A DNA stretch of 64,000 nt, from contig CAJXSR010000019.1 of assembly GCA_913061275.1 (NCBI GenBank), forward strand, positions 1 through 64,000, written 5' to 3'. How positions within the stretch are numbered: the first letter of the stretch is position 1; each line of letters begins with the position of its first letter. Of this stretch, positions 55,300 to 63,742 are shown in pieces. The notes under the pieces were generated by a model. It was not told the DNA's origin, did not search any database, and saw only the letters and a program-made list of their open reading frames with translations. The position numbers and the translations under genes are program-made. The stretch comes from an uncultured Paracoccaceae bacterium (GTDB taxonomy: Bacteria > Pseudomonadota > Alphaproteobacteria > Rhodobacterales > Rhodobacteraceae).

Positions 55300-56673
55300 A
55301 TGACACAGAACCCACCTAGCCTACGCCCCGACTTGGCACCGCGTGCCAAAATCAATGAACCTGTCCGTGAAGGCCAGCCGAAAATCGGTATGGTGTCGCT
55401 TGGTTGCCCCAAGGCATTAGTTGACAGCGAACGCATCCTGACCCGCTTGCGAGCCGAAGGCTATGCGATCAGTCCCGATTATGCAGGCGCGGATGCGGTG
55501 ATTGTGAATACTTGTGGATTTCTGGACAGTGCCAAGGCCGAAAGTCTGGATGCCATTGGTGAAGCCCTAACTGAAAACGGCAAAGTTATCGTTACGGGCT
55601 GTTTAGGTGCTGAACCTGATTATATCCGTGAACATCACCCCAACATTCTGGCGGTCACTGGCCCGCATCAATATGAGCAGGTGCTGGACAGTGTGCACAA
55701 AGCTGTGCCGCCCAGCCCAGACCCGTTTATTGATCTGCTACCGGCCACAGGTGTGTCGCTGACGCCGCGCCATTATAGCTACCTGAAAATATCCGAGGGC
55801 TGTAATCATAAATGCAAGTTTTGCATCATTCCCGACATGCGCGGGCGGTTGCAATCGCGCCCAGCGCATGCCGTTATGCGTGAGGCTACAAAGCTGGTGG
55901 ATGCAGGTGTTAAAGAACTACTGGTGATCTCTCAAGATACCTCTGCATACGGTTTGGATATCAAGCATGCGACAGAACGGGGCCACCGCGCCCATATCGT
56001 TGATCTGGCGCGTGATCTGGGCACATTGGGCGCGTGGGTACGCTTGCACTACGTCTATCCCTACCCGTTTGTGCGCGATCTGATCCCGTTGATGGCCGAT
56101 CCTGACAGTGGCATTTTACCGTATATGGACATCCCGTTTCAACACTCGCATCCTGACGTTTTGAAACGTATGGCGCGGCCTGCGAAGTCGGCTAATACGC
56201 TGGCGGAAATTGCTGCTTGGCGCAGTGTTTGCCCTGATATAACACTTCGTTCCACCTTTATTGTTGGCTTCCCAGGGGAGACAGAGGCCGAGTTTCAGCA
56301 TTTGCTGGATTGGATGGATGAAGCGCAGCTGGATCGGGTTGGGTGCTTTCAATATGAAAACGTTGCGGGCGCACGTAGTAATGCGCTGGCGGATCATGTG
56401 GATGCGGACGTCAAGCAAGATCGTTGGAACCGCTTTATGGAAAAAGCCCAAGCGATTTCGGCGGCTAAATTAGAGGCCAAGGTGGGTACGCGGATCGATG
56501 TTATCGTGGATGAAATTGATGCGGATGGGGCGACTTGTAGAACCAAAGCGGATGCGCCTGAAATAGATGGAAATCTGTTTATTGATGAGGGTTTTGAGGG
56601 GCTGAAACTGGGCGATATTGTCAGTGTTGAGGTGGATGAGGCAAGTGAATATGACTTGTGGGGTCGGCTTTAA
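55300..56673 (+). CDS. rimO: Ribosomal protein S12 methylthiotransferase RimO
   Basis: A 457-residue radical-SAM enzyme that adds a methylthio group to an aspartate of ribosomal protein S12. The N-terminal UPF0004 domain ([19 protein letters not shown]) carries three cysteines for one [4Fe-4S] cluster. The radical-SAM C-x3-C-x2-C is in [14 protein letters not shown] near residue 160. The C-terminal TRAM domain ends YDLWGRL. An ATG three codons earlier (55291) is equally possible; neither has a clear ribosome site. Confidence 0.96.
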   Translation: MTQNPPSLRPDLAPRAKINEPVREGQPKIGMVSLGCPKALVDSERILTRLRAEGYAISPDYAGADAVIVNTCGFLDSAKAESLDAIGEALTENGKVIVTGCLGAEPDYIREHHPNILAVTGPHQYEQVLDSVHKAVPPSPDPFIDLLPATGVSLTPRHYSYLKISEGCNHKCKFCIIPDMRGRLQSRPAHAVMREATKLVDAGVKELLVISQDTSAYGLDIKHATERGHRAHIVDLARDLGTLGAWVRLHYVYPYPFVRDLIPLMADPDSGILPYMDIPFQHSHPDVLKRMARPAKSANTLAEIAAWRSVCPDITLRSTFIVGFPGETEAEFQHLLDWMDEAQLDRVGCFQYENVAGARSNALADHVDADVKQDRWNRFMEKAQAISAAKLEAKVGTRIDVIVDEIDADGATCRTKADAPEIDGNLFIDEGFEGLKLGDIVSVEVDEASEYDLWGRL

Positions 56674-56855
56674 ATGGCAGATGTCCCAGTTGGGACTCTA
56701 TGCTAAATACTTGATATAATTATATAATACGAAAAAACCACCCCCCTAAAAGCCATAAGCACACGCCAATTTGCATCTTGGTGCCCAATCAGTTAGGCAT
56801 CGCATTCGCTGAAGGCACATAGCTTTCACAGACCCACCCATGTTTGGAGCATCCA

Positions 56856-57248
56856 TTGTCCACCACAAGTACTGACCCTATCGACCATTTCGCAACAACC
56901 GCACCCACATTCGGTGGCCGCCTTATGGCTGCCCGAAACGCCAAAGGCCTGACTGTTGCCAGATTGGGTGAAAAACTTGGTGTCGAGGTGGAAAAAATCG
57001 AAATCTGGGAAAATGACGTTGAGGCCCCCCGTTCAAATCGCATCACACTTATGGCGGGTATGCTGAACGTGTCGATTATCTGGTTGATTACGGGTGAAAG
57101 CAACGGCACCACCAATATTGCAGAGGCCCACGACCGTCCGACTATTATTAACGATACCTTGGGTGAGATTGCGCAGTTGAAAACAACGTTGTTAGATGCG
57201 CACGCTAAGCTGGAAAGCTTAGAGCAAAGGTTGCAAGAGGCGGGGTGA
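56856..57248 (+). CDS. Xre-family helix-turn-helix regulator with C-terminal coiled coil
   Basis: A 130-residue protein with a helix-turn-helix at about residues 20-75 (GGRLMAARNAKGLTVARLGEKLGVEVEKIEIWE...) and a C-terminal heptad-like helix (LAQLKTTLLDAHAKLESLEQRL-type). The likely start is TTG 56856, with GGAG at 56846-56849 seven bases upstream; another TTG at 56844 would contain that site. It follows rimO by 182 bp, a gap holding only a GTCCCA-GT-TGGGAC dyad (56683-56696). Target unknown. Confidence 0.8.
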   Translation: MSTTSTDPIDHFATTAPTFGGRLMAARNAKGLTVARLGEKLGVEVEKIEIWENDVEAPRSNRITLMAGMLNVSIIWLITGESNGTTNIAEAHDRPTIINDTLGEIAQLKTTLLDAHAKLESLEQRLQEAG

Positions 57249-57292
57249 AGGTGGGTGGTTGAGACTAGGGAGAATAACTTATAAGATAAGGT

Positions 57293-58048
57293 ATGAAATT
57301 CTCAAAAAAAACTAATAATGTTGATAGGCTTAATGGTATAGCACTTGGCCTACTTCTTGGCTTCCTATTTGCACTAGCACTTGGTTGGTTTTTTGATCTT
57401 GGTCTAACATCTAAAATAGAAGCCAATTTCATACAATTCGCTACTATTTTATCTACGCTAGCAGCAGCCTTTTTGGCTTTGAAGGGCATAAGCGCACAAA
57501 TTCAATCGAATAGAGACGAGATTTCATTCCAACGTGAAGCGTCACTTATGGCTGCCAATGCTTCCTTGCCACTAGCATTAACATCTTTAACTAGAACTAG
57601 CATTCGTGCAGCTCAAATTTGCTTAAAAATGGAAACAGAAAACAAATCATCTAGCGATTTAATTTCGGAGATTACTCTATCCAATGGAACTATTGCATTA
57701 CTTAAAGAAGCTATTGAGTATGCAGACACACAGTCCCAAGATCGAATTTCCAATCTAATTCGCACATACCAAGTTTTATATTCGCGACTAACTAGTTCAC
57801 TCACTCGAAATAGAGGAGTAATTGCACCCCATTTTGCTTCGGCAGTAGATTGGGCCGTTTTTTACAGACTAAGTAGTGATTGCTTTAAGTATGCGCGTGG
57901 AGAGGAAATGCAAATTCCAAGACAAATTGAAGACTTCGAGCTTCGGCCTTTTTTCAGCGTTACTTTATTAGCTTCCGCTCAGAATCTTGTTGGTATTGAT
58001 GCCGATATAAACCGAAGGGTCGAGCGTGGTAATTTTGAAGTGTTTTAA
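57293..58048 (+). CDS. Orphan membrane protein, AT-rich
   Basis: A 251-residue protein with two N-terminal transmembrane helices (about residues 16-36, IALGLLLGFLFALALGWFF, and 48-66, FATILSTLAAAFLALKG) and a helical cytoplasmic part without recognised motifs. The layout, two helices followed by a QIQSNRDEISFQREA-type helix, is seen in many phage- or island-borne membrane proteins of unknown role. Codon use is visibly more AT-rich than in rimO upstream and the PAQR gene downstream, which suggests acquisition. Confidence 0.65.
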   Translation: MKFSKKTNNVDRLNGIALGLLLGFLFALALGWFFDLGLTSKIEANFIQFATILSTLAAAFLALKGISAQIQSNRDEISFQREASLMAANASLPLALTSLTRTSIRAAQICLKMETENKSSSDLISEITLSNGTIALLKEAIEYADTQSQDRISNLIRTYQVLYSRLTSSLTRNRGVIAPHFASAVDWAVFYRLSSDCFKYARGEEMQIPRQIEDFELRPFFSVTLLASAQNLVGIDADINRRVERGNFEVF

Positions 58049-58421
58049 TTAACTCTGGTAGCCGTTATTCAGCTATTCTATTCATACATAACATTACTGC
58101 ACTGTACTCAATTAGTTAAATTTTAGTAAACTAAAATATACGACATGCATCAAACCTACCTAGCGCCCGATACTAGGGTGGGTGCGAATGCGCCCTCCCG
58201 TGGGGGAGGATCGGGCGCGGCTTTTGCCAAAGCAAAAGCTGGTGTGTGGCGAGTGCAGTGATTTAACTTGCAAACACGTGGGGGAATGCTGTTATGGATT
58301 GCATCGTGCCACCATGCCGCATTTAAATTCCCTTATTTAGCCTTAAATTAACCTTATTGGTGACTAATACTATCTTGAGCGGCGCCAGAAATACTTAACC
58401 ATCAGAGTTAGGAGGCACTAA
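58049..58421. other. 373-bp noncoding stretch containing a candidate structured RNA
   Basis: No gene seen. It contains an inverted repeat TTTTAGT-AA-ACTAAAA (58121-58136) and the three-way-junction element at 58163-58239 described separately. The last 60 bp before the PAQR gene include GTTAGGAGG, a strong ribosome site. Confidence 0.5.
58163..58239 (+). ncRNA. Candidate structured RNA with a three-way junction and a 3' hairpin
   Basis: GCGCCCGAT (58163-58171) pairs perfectly with ATCGGGCGC (58210-58218). Inside are two hairpins: GGGTGC-GAAT-GCGCCC (58180-58195) and CTCCC-GTGG-GGGAG (58195-58208, sharing one base with the first). Directly after comes GCTTTTG-CCAAAG-CAAAAGC (58220-58239). No T-run follows. 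The GC-rich block stands out in an AT-rich gap. It may be a small RNA, a leader element of the PAQR gene or a repeated element; function is not known. Confidence 0.45.
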
Positions 58422-59165
58422 ATGGATATGGTTTTCGTCAGTAATAAACACAGCAAAGTGGCCTATGCTATTCCTGCGCATATCGCAGACACGCTATGTA
58501 CTGCCCCCGCACCCTACATTTACCCCGATTACTCCCCTGCTGAACGCCAAGCCGATGCGGTAATGCACATAGCCGGTATTGGTGGCACCCTTGGTGCGAC
58601 CTATGCCCTGACCACCCTGACCGCCAGCACGGGCAGTGTGATTGATATGATCGCGGTCTGGCTATATTGCATCGTGATGCTGATCGCCTTTAGTGCCTCG
58701 GCTATTTATCATATGACCCCTTGGGAACATATGCGCATGACTTTTCGTCGTTTCGATCATGCGGCAATATTTTTGAAAATTGCAGGCACATACACCCCGT
58801 TAGTGGTGCTGATCGGCAGTAATTTCAGCTTTCTGGTGCTGGGCCTTGTTTGGGCCACAGCCCTATACGGTGCTGGACGGCGGTTGTTTTACTGGTCTGA
58901 ACCCGGCATGGGATCAACGCTATTATATCTGGCATTAGGCTGGGCGAGTTTAGCACTGGCATGGCCAATGACCCAGACGATACCCGACACCAGCTTTGCC
59001 TTTGTGATGGTTGGCGGCGTGACTTATACGGTTGGGGTGATCTTTTACAAATGGGAAAGCTTGAAGTTTTCAAACGCCATATGGCACGCATTTGTACTGG
59101 CCGCATCTGCCTGTCTGTTTATGGCGATATTTTTTGGCCAATTAGCAAAGCAAGGCCAGCTTTAA
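58422..59165 (+). CDS. PAQR / hemolysin III family membrane protein
   Basis: A 247-residue protein with seven hydrophobic segments. Family metal-site motifs are present: ADAVMHIAGIGG near residue 46, ASAIYHMTPWE near residue 89, RRFDHAAIFLKIAGTYTPL near residue 106, and a C-terminal SNAIWHAFVLAASACLFMA (IWHxFV). PAQR proteins coordinate zinc and are thought to act in lipid or ceramide-type hydrolysis and membrane homeostasis rather than haemolysis. AGGAGG lies 7 bp before the ATG. Confidence 0.93.
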   Translation: MDMVFVSNKHSKVAYAIPAHIADTLCTAPAPYIYPDYSPAERQADAVMHIAGIGGTLGATYALTTLTASTGSVIDMIAVWLYCIVMLIAFSASAIYHMTPWEHMRMTFRRFDHAAIFLKIAGTYTPLVVLIGSNFSFLVLGLVWATALYGAGRRLFYWSEPGMGSTLLYLALGWASLALAWPMTQTIPDTSFAFVMVGGVTYTVGVIFYKWESLKFSNAIWHAFVLAASACLFMAIFFGQLAKQGQL

Positions 59166-59186
59166 GCCCATATATGCTAAACAGGT

Positions 59187-59540
59187 TTATTGCTTTGTTA
59201 ACAACTCTAGTGCGGTACCTTTGGCCCATGTGCCATACAACGTTCCATTTGTATTAATCACATAGATCACAGGCGCATCCGAACCCCAATCCACGGTTAG
59301 CACACGGCCCACAACCCTGCCCGCACCCGAATAGGTGTTGCCCACGTGCCAGCTCATCGCGACGGCACCATTATTATCAATGATGTTAACCTTACCCGTA
59401 TACTGAGACCCATCAGGATTGCGTCCCTTTACGGAATATTTCCCCGTTAAATTACCAGCATGTGCCGCGACCCCCGCAACCAAAACTGCCGCCCCTGCGA
59501 GTGCTGCCATCATATAACGGCGTGTAACTTTCATCTGCAT
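59187..59540 (-). CDS. Small exported protein of unknown function
   Basis: A 117-residue protein with an N-terminal signal (MKVTRRYMMAALAGAAVLVAG...AHA, cleavage near residue 28, with a twin-arginine-like R-R) and a mature beta-rich domain (GKYSVKGRNPDGSQYTGKV, SWHVGNTYSGAGRVVGRVLTVDWG, YVINTNGTLYGTW). The repeated strand-turn pattern with G-T/G-R resembles small lipocalin- or MORN-like sensors. GGGGG 7 bp upstream supports the 59540 start. Convergent with the PAQR gene. Confidence 0.75.
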   Translation of the reverse strand: MQMKVTRRYMMAALAGAAVLVAGVAAHAGNLTGKYSVKGRNPDGSQYTGKVNIIDNNGAVAMSWHVGNTYSGAGRVVGRVLTVDWGSDAPVIYVINTNGTLYGTWAKGTALELLTKQ

Positions 59541-59623
59541 ATCAATCCCCCTTTAAGGGAAATCTATCACAAATCTGAAGATATATCTATTCTGATGGTT
59601 TATTTCGAATGACATAACAGGTT

Positions 59624-59983
59624 CTAGTCACTGGTAAAGGCTTTGAAATAGGCCTGCACACAAGCCTTCACATGGCGAAACCGATCCCCGCCCAAGTGCA
59701 CACCGCCATACCAGCGGGTAACGGTGACGATATGATTGTGCAGGCCCTCGCGTTCAAGCATCTGCAGGATCAACGCCCCTGCCCCGCTTTCACCATCATC
59801 ATTTTTGACCTGCTCACCATTCGCAAATATCACCGCCCATGTGTTGTGGGTGGCTTTTGCGAACTTCTTTTTGCGCTTTAGGTTCTTGATGAAATCCGCC
59901 GCTTCAGTGCGCGTTGCAACCACCCCACCACTAACGGCATATTTTGATCCGCGATCGGTTAGAACATTTTCAATTTGCTTCAT
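59624..59983 (-). CDS. IMPACT/YigZ-family protein (UPF0029)
   Basis: A 119-residue protein matching the UPF0029 core: KKKFAKATHNTWAVIFANG, the conserved NDDGESGAGALILQMLE, and VTVTRWYGGVHLGGDRFRHV. It lacks the C-terminal extension of YigZ, as is common for short members. The eukaryotic homologue IMPACT binds the GCN2 regulator, but the bacterial role is uncertain. It is divergent from queF. Confidence 0.9.
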   Translation of the reverse strand: MKQIENVLTDRGSKYAVSGGVVATRTEAADFIKNLKRKKKFAKATHNTWAVIFANGEQVKNDDGESGAGALILQMLEREGLHNHIVTVTRWYGGVHLGGDRFRHVKACVQAYFKAFTSD

Positions 59984-60066
59984 GGATATGTCATAACGCG
60001 TTTAGGGGGGATTGAACCAGTGGTAATAACCAACTATCCCCGTGCCAAAGAACGGGAACATATCAC

Positions 60067-60534
60067 ATGACCAAAGATGATATATACAGCGATTTGAAGC
60101 AACTTGGCAGTGCGACGGTTTTGCCAGAAAACCCAGAGGCGGCTGAATTGGAACGCGTTCCAAATCCGCAAGCGGGCACGCCCTATTGTGTGCGGTTTAC
60201 AGCGCCAGAATTCACCTCACTTTGCCCGATGACAGGCCAACCTGATTTCGCCCATCTGGTGATAGATTACGTGCCCAATGACTGGTTGGTTGAAAGCAAA
60301 TCGTTAAAATTATATCTGGGGTCGTTTCGCAACCACGGGGCTTTTCATGAGGATTGCACCGTTTCCATCGCCAAACGGTTGGTCGATTTACTAGACCCTG
60401 AATGGTTGCGCATCGGGGGTTATTGGTACCCGCGCGGTGGTATACCGATAGATGTGTTTTATCAAACCGGGGCTGCGCCTGAAAATGTCTGGATACCCGA
60501 CCAAGACGTACCAACCTATCGTGGGCGCGGTTGA
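60067..60534 (+). CDS. queF: NADPH-dependent 7-cyano-7-deazaguanine reductase
   Basis: A 155-residue unimodular QueF enzyme that reduces preQ0 to preQ1 in queuosine synthesis. The nucleophile C53 and the acid D60 sit in [13 protein letters not shown], the QueF signature E76-S-K-S-L-K-L-Y follows, and [11 protein letters not shown] holds the substrate glutamate. I looked for a preQ1 riboswitch in the 83-bp leader and saw none. The usual queCDE genes are not in the window. Confidence 0.96.
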   Translation: MTKDDIYSDLKQLGSATVLPENPEAAELERVPNPQAGTPYCVRFTAPEFTSLCPMTGQPDFAHLVIDYVPNDWLVESKSLKLYLGSFRNHGAFHEDCTVSIAKRLVDLLDPEWLRIGGYWYPRGGIPIDVFYQTGAAPENVWIPDQDVPTYRGRG

Positions 60535-60631
60535 TTTAGCGGCTTCACAGATGGTAAATTTCAGCGTTAAGTAACCTTGGAAGGTCGGCGTATGGCAATT
60601 ACGCTTGGCCAACCTGAAAAGAGGTGTTCCA

Positions 60632-62170
60632 ATGGCTGAAAAAAAGAAAAGACGCGGGCGCGAAAACCGTATTGCAACCCCAGTTTCTATTGACCGCTCA
60701 TTGAAATACCGCCAGTTGCGCCATCCCTTTGCGCCGCAAGGTTTTTTCACCGAAGATATGATACATAATATCCACCAGATGGCCCTTAAGGTTTTGGAAG
60801 AGCTGGGGATGAAGGTTCTTTTGGATGAAGCCCGCCAGTTATATAAAGCAGGTGGGGCGATTGTGGATGAGACTGATCTGATGGTGCGTATCGGGCGCGA
60901 TATGGTTGAAGCGGCCCTAGAAACTGCGCCCAAATCCATTCCGATCAAGGCCATCAACCCACAACGCTGCCAGCAATTTGAACTGGGCACCTTAATGTTT
61001 GCACCCGGCGGGGGCTGCCCGAATACAACCAACCTTGAACGCGGTCGGCGGCCGGGTTCACTTGCGGATTTTGAAGAAACCCTGAAACTGCACCAAAGCT
61101 TTAACGTTATCCACCAGCTTAGCCCTTCGGCTGAACCCCAAGATGTACCACCACAGTTGCGCCATTACGCGACGGTGCGCGCGCAAATGACCTTGTCTGA
61201 TAAGCCGATGTTTTTATATGCGCGTGGCCAAAAACAGGTTGAACAAGGGTTCGAGATGATCCGCACCGGGTTTAACCTGACGGATGACGCGTTTGCCAGC
61301 GGCACATGGGCCAGTACGGTGATCAACACCAATTCACCGCGCATGCTGGATATTCCGATGGCCCAGGGCATTATGGATTTTGCACGTGCGGGCCAGTTAA
61401 GTATTATCACACCGTTTTGTCTGGCGGGTGCTATGGCACCCATCACAGTCGAAGGCGCACTTGTCTTGCAACATGCCGAGGCGCTGGCGGGGATCACCCT
61501 AGCCCAGCTAAGCAAAACGGGCGCACCCGTGGCGTATGGTGGGTTTGGTAGTAACGTGGATATGAAATCAGGCGCACCTGCATTTGGCACGCCTGAGCAG
61601 GTCAAGATGACGATGGGTACTGGGCAACTGGCGCGATTGATCGGCTTGCCTTGGCGAACAGCGGGTGGGGCCGCGTCGAACGTGGCCGATATGCAGGCAG
61701 GGTTGGAAAACAACATGGCGATGTGGGCCACTGTTATGGCGGGGGCCACGGTAGTGAAACATGCGGCTGGCTGGCAGGAAGGTGGGCTGACCTTTGGTTA
61801 TGAGAAATTCATCAATGATGTGGAAGCTTTACAGACATTCGCAGAGCTGTGCCAAGCACCAGAGACAGGGGAAAATGCGCTTGCATGGTCAGCTATAACA
61901 GAGGTCGCACCCGGCGGGCATTTCTTTGATACGGGCCAAACCATGCGCCGCTACAAAGATGCATTTTATGACCCGCTTGTAGCGGATCTATCTAACTATG
62001 GTGCGTGGACAGAGGCAGGCGCGCAAACATCCACCGAGCGGGCATATGCGGTTTGGCAAAACACACTTTCGTCCTATCAGGCTTTGGAAAACGTGGGTGA
62101 GATTGCGGAACGCTTAAAGCCCTATATTGAGGCCCAGACAGATGCGGGTGGGGCACCACCTGTTAGTTAA
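60632..62170 (+). CDS. Trimethylamine methyltransferase family protein (MttB-like, non-pyrrolysine)
   Basis: A 512-residue protein of the MttB superfamily: TIM-barrel type with GFFTEDMIHNIHQMALKVLEELG at the start, GTLMFAPGGGCPN, and the conserved TPFCLAGAMAPITVEGALVLQ and PVAYGGFGSNVDMKSGAPAFGTPE blocks. The frame has no internal amber codon, so it is a non-pyrrolysine member, as in MtgB-type glycine betaine methyltransferases. These move a methyl group to a corrinoid protein; none is encoded nearby, nor is a corrinoid reductase. ATG 60632 was chosen because GAGGTG lies 5 bp upstream. It converges with a TetR gene. Confidence 0.9.
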   Translation: MAEKKKRRGRENRIATPVSIDRSLKYRQLRHPFAPQGFFTEDMIHNIHQMALKVLEELGMKVLLDEARQLYKAGGAIVDETDLMVRIGRDMVEAALETAPKSIPIKAINPQRCQQFELGTLMFAPGGGCPNTTNLERGRRPGSLADFEETLKLHQSFNVIHQLSPSAEPQDVPPQLRHYATVRAQMTLSDKPMFLYARGQKQVEQGFEMIRTGFNLTDDAFASGTWASTVINTNSPRMLDIPMAQGIMDFARAGQLSIITPFCLAGAMAPITVEGALVLQHAEALAGITLAQLSKTGAPVAYGGFGSNVDMKSGAPAFGTPEQVKMTMGTGQLARLIGLPWRTAGGAASNVADMQAGLENNMAMWATVMAGATVVKHAAGWQEGGLTFGYEKFINDVEALQTFAELCQAPETGENALAWSAITEVAPGGHFFDTGQTMRRYKDAFYDPLVADLSNYGAWTEAGAQTSTERAYAVWQNTLSSYQALENVGEIAERLKPYIEAQTDAGGAPPVS

Positions 62171-62183
62171 ACGTCAGGAAAAT

Positions 62184-62747
62184 CTAATTAAGTTGTGCCT
62201 CTATCAATGAAATAGCGGCGCGTTTTGCATCCCCTGCCGCATCTGAAAAAACGCCCATTGCAGCCATCACAATCGCACCTTCGACCAGTAGCATAAGGTC
62301 ACGTGACAATTCTTTGGGCTTGGTAGCACCAGCTTTTTGCGCAACATCCGCGAAATGTTCATATAGCATCCGTTTATGTTCTGCTGCTTGTACATAAATC
62401 GGGTTATCAGGTTCCTGAAATTCGGCACTGGCTTTGATAAACATGCAACCTTTGAATTCTGGCAAAGCGAACCATTCATCCACAGCATCAAACAATACAA
62501 TCATTTGTTGCTTGGGTGTTTGTGCGGTTTCTTCGATACGGCGATATAGCCAGTTACGAAAATTTTCATCGCGCAATCGCAGTACCGCCAAGATCAGATC
62601 ATCCTTGGTACGGAAATGTTTATAAATGGATGTTTTGGAAATACCCGCTTCGCGCACGATCATATCCATACCTGTGGCATGGAATCCATTCTGGTAAAAA
62701 ATACCAAGAGCCTTGTGAACAAGCTCTTCACGTTTATTTGGGCGCAT
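62184..62747 (-). CDS. TetR/AcrR-family transcriptional regulator
   Basis: A 187-residue TetR regulator with the helix-turn-helix at residues 5-50 (REELVHKALGIFYQNGFHATGMDMIVREAGISKTSIYKHF) and an all-helical ligand domain. It converges with the MttB-like gene and is divergent from the DUF1348 gene. TGTAC-type palindromes occur 15 bp before its own start and at 63121-63136 in the promoter of the DUF1348 gene, so it probably represses itself and that unit. Confidence 0.9.
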   Translation of the reverse strand: MRPNKREELVHKALGIFYQNGFHATGMDMIVREAGISKTSIYKHFRTKDDLILAVLRLRDENFRNWLYRRIEETAQTPKQQMIVLFDAVDEWFALPEFKGCMFIKASAEFQEPDNPIYVQAAEHKRMLYEHFADVAQKAGATKPKELSRDLMLLVEGAIVMAAMGVFSDAAGDAKRAAISLIEAQLN

Positions 62748-62761
62748 GACGCTTCCTTAGA

Positions 62762-62777
62762 TGTACTGATCGGTATT
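62762..62777. promoter_or_regulatory. TetR operator copy near the regulator's own start
   Basis: TGTACTGATCGGTATT matches TGTACCGATCGGTACA in 13 of 16 positions and lies 15 bp upstream of the TetR start codon, fitting autorepression. Confidence 0.5.
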
Positions 62778-62994
62778 TACAATTTTAAGAAATGTAAAGC
62801 AAGAGCCCTTTAATCATAATTAGTTTACCACATTTTATTATTCAGTTTTATAAATAGAGACCTAAGTGAAAAAACAATGCAAACAAGATCTTGGTTCATT
62901 AGGGCGTGAGTAAAGTATATTTTTAAAAATTTAACTTCGACAGTAAATGTATAACCATATGAATTATCATACTATTTTTACATTTAGTAAAACT

Positions 62995-63010
62995 ACTAAA
63001 CTAGTTTAGT
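62995..63010. promoter_or_regulatory. Perfect 16-bp palindrome ACTAAACTAGTTTAGT
   Basis: It contains TAAACTAGTTTA, which also occurs upstream of the hydrolase/decarboxylase pair at 6840-6851. It differs fully from the TGTACCGATCGGTACA sites, so a second regulator is likely. Confidence 0.45.
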
Positions 63011-63111
63011 GATTCAGTTGCCCCAGTGATTTCATAGATATGTTTAACGAAGTTGGATTAGATGGATTTTGTTTCGACCTCAAATAAATTCAAAATACTT
63101 TAAAAAAAGAA

Positions 63112-63168
63112 TTGACATGGTGTACCGATCGGTACATATAGAGTTTATAAAGTGTACCGACCAGTAAC
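63112..63168 (+). promoter_or_regulatory. Promoter of the DUF1348 gene with embedded TetR operators
   Basis: TTGACA (63112-63117) and CATATA (63135-63140), 17 bp apart, form a sigma-70-like promoter. A perfect 16-bp palindrome TGTACCGATCGGTACA (63121-63136) fills the spacer, and a weaker copy TGTACCGACCAGTAAC follows at 63153-63168. Binding by the adjacent TetR protein would block RNA polymerase. Confidence 0.65.
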
Positions 63169-63197
63169 CCTCTCCCTCGACCTGATCGACACCTCTC

Positions 63198-63230
63198 GCG
63201 CCTCTGGGTTTCCTCCCTTCCCAGAGGCGC
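63198..63230 (+). promoter_or_regulatory. Leader hairpin before the DUF1348 gene
   Basis: GCGCCTCTGGG (63198-63208) pairs perfectly with CCCAGAGGCGC (63220-63230) around a pyrimidine-rich loop TTTCCTCCCTT, 19 bp before the ATG. There is no T-run, so it is more likely a leader stability or translation element than a terminator. Confidence 0.5.
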
Positions 63231-63249
63231 ATATTTAATAGGATTAAAA

Positions 63250-63714
63250 ATGACACGCCCCCCTTTGCCGCCTTTCACACAAGATACAGCACGTCAAAAA
63301 GTACGTGCCGCCGAAAACGCGTGGAACACGCGCAGCCCCGATACAGTGACACCTGCCTATACCGAAGACAGTGTTTGGCGAAACCGGGCCGATTTTCTGA
63401 CAGGTCACACAGACATTCATGCTTTCCTTACAAAAAAATGGGCGCGTGAAAATGAATACCGCCTAATCAAAGAGCTTTGGGCACATTCAGACAATCGCAT
63501 TGCGGTACGTTTTGCCTATGAATGGCAAGACAATGCCGGAAACTGGTTTCGTTCTTATGGCAATGAAAACTGGGAATTCGACGAAGATGGCCGCATGAAA
63601 CACCGTTTAGCCAGCATTAACGACTTGCCCATCAATGTCGAAGATCGCCTGTTTCACTGGCCAGCCGGCCCCCGCCCTGACGATCACCCCAGTTTAAGTG
63701 ACTTGGACCTTTAG
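63250..63714 (+). CDS. DUF1348 (NTF2-like) protein
   Basis: A 154-residue SnoaL/NTF2-like protein of the DUF1348 group: [29 protein letters not shown], then [35 protein letters not shown], and [20 protein letters not shown]. The fold forms a small pocket used by related enzymes for isomerisation or hydrolysis; this group has no assigned reaction. TAGGAT lies just upstream of the ATG. It is followed by a PNPOx-like gene 28 bp on, and both are probably under the TetR promoter. Confidence 0.88.
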   Translation: MTRPPLPPFTQDTARQKVRAAENAWNTRSPDTVTPAYTEDSVWRNRADFLTGHTDIHAFLTKKWARENEYRLIKELWAHSDNRIAVRFAYEWQDNAGNWFRSYGNENWEFDEDGRMKHRLASINDLPINVEDRLFHWPAGPRPDDHPSLSDLDL

Positions 63715-63742
63715 CAAACGTTTAATCAAAAAGGAATACAAT

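Larger units (their letters stand above)
62748..63249. other. 502-bp AT-rich divergent control region
   Basis: No gene seen. It holds three TGTAC-type TetR sites (62762-62777, 63121-63136, 63153-63168), a perfect 16-bp palindrome ACTAAACTAGTTTAGT (62995-63010) that includes TAAACTAGTTTA, a sigma-70-like promoter, and an 11-bp leader hairpin (63198-63230). Apart from these it is simple AT-rich sequence. Confidence 0.6.

Noticed and set aside
56683-56696. GTCCCA-GT-TGGGAC dyad as the rimO terminator
   Set aside because: The stem is short, the loop would be too small and no T-run follows.
59984-60066. preQ1 riboswitch upstream of queF
   Set aside because: The 83-bp leader shows no recognisable preQ1 aptamer hairpin or A-rich tail.
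61165-61749. 194-codon minus-strand frame opposite the MttB-like gene
   Set aside because: Shadow of a well-supported gene; no start signal and no domain.
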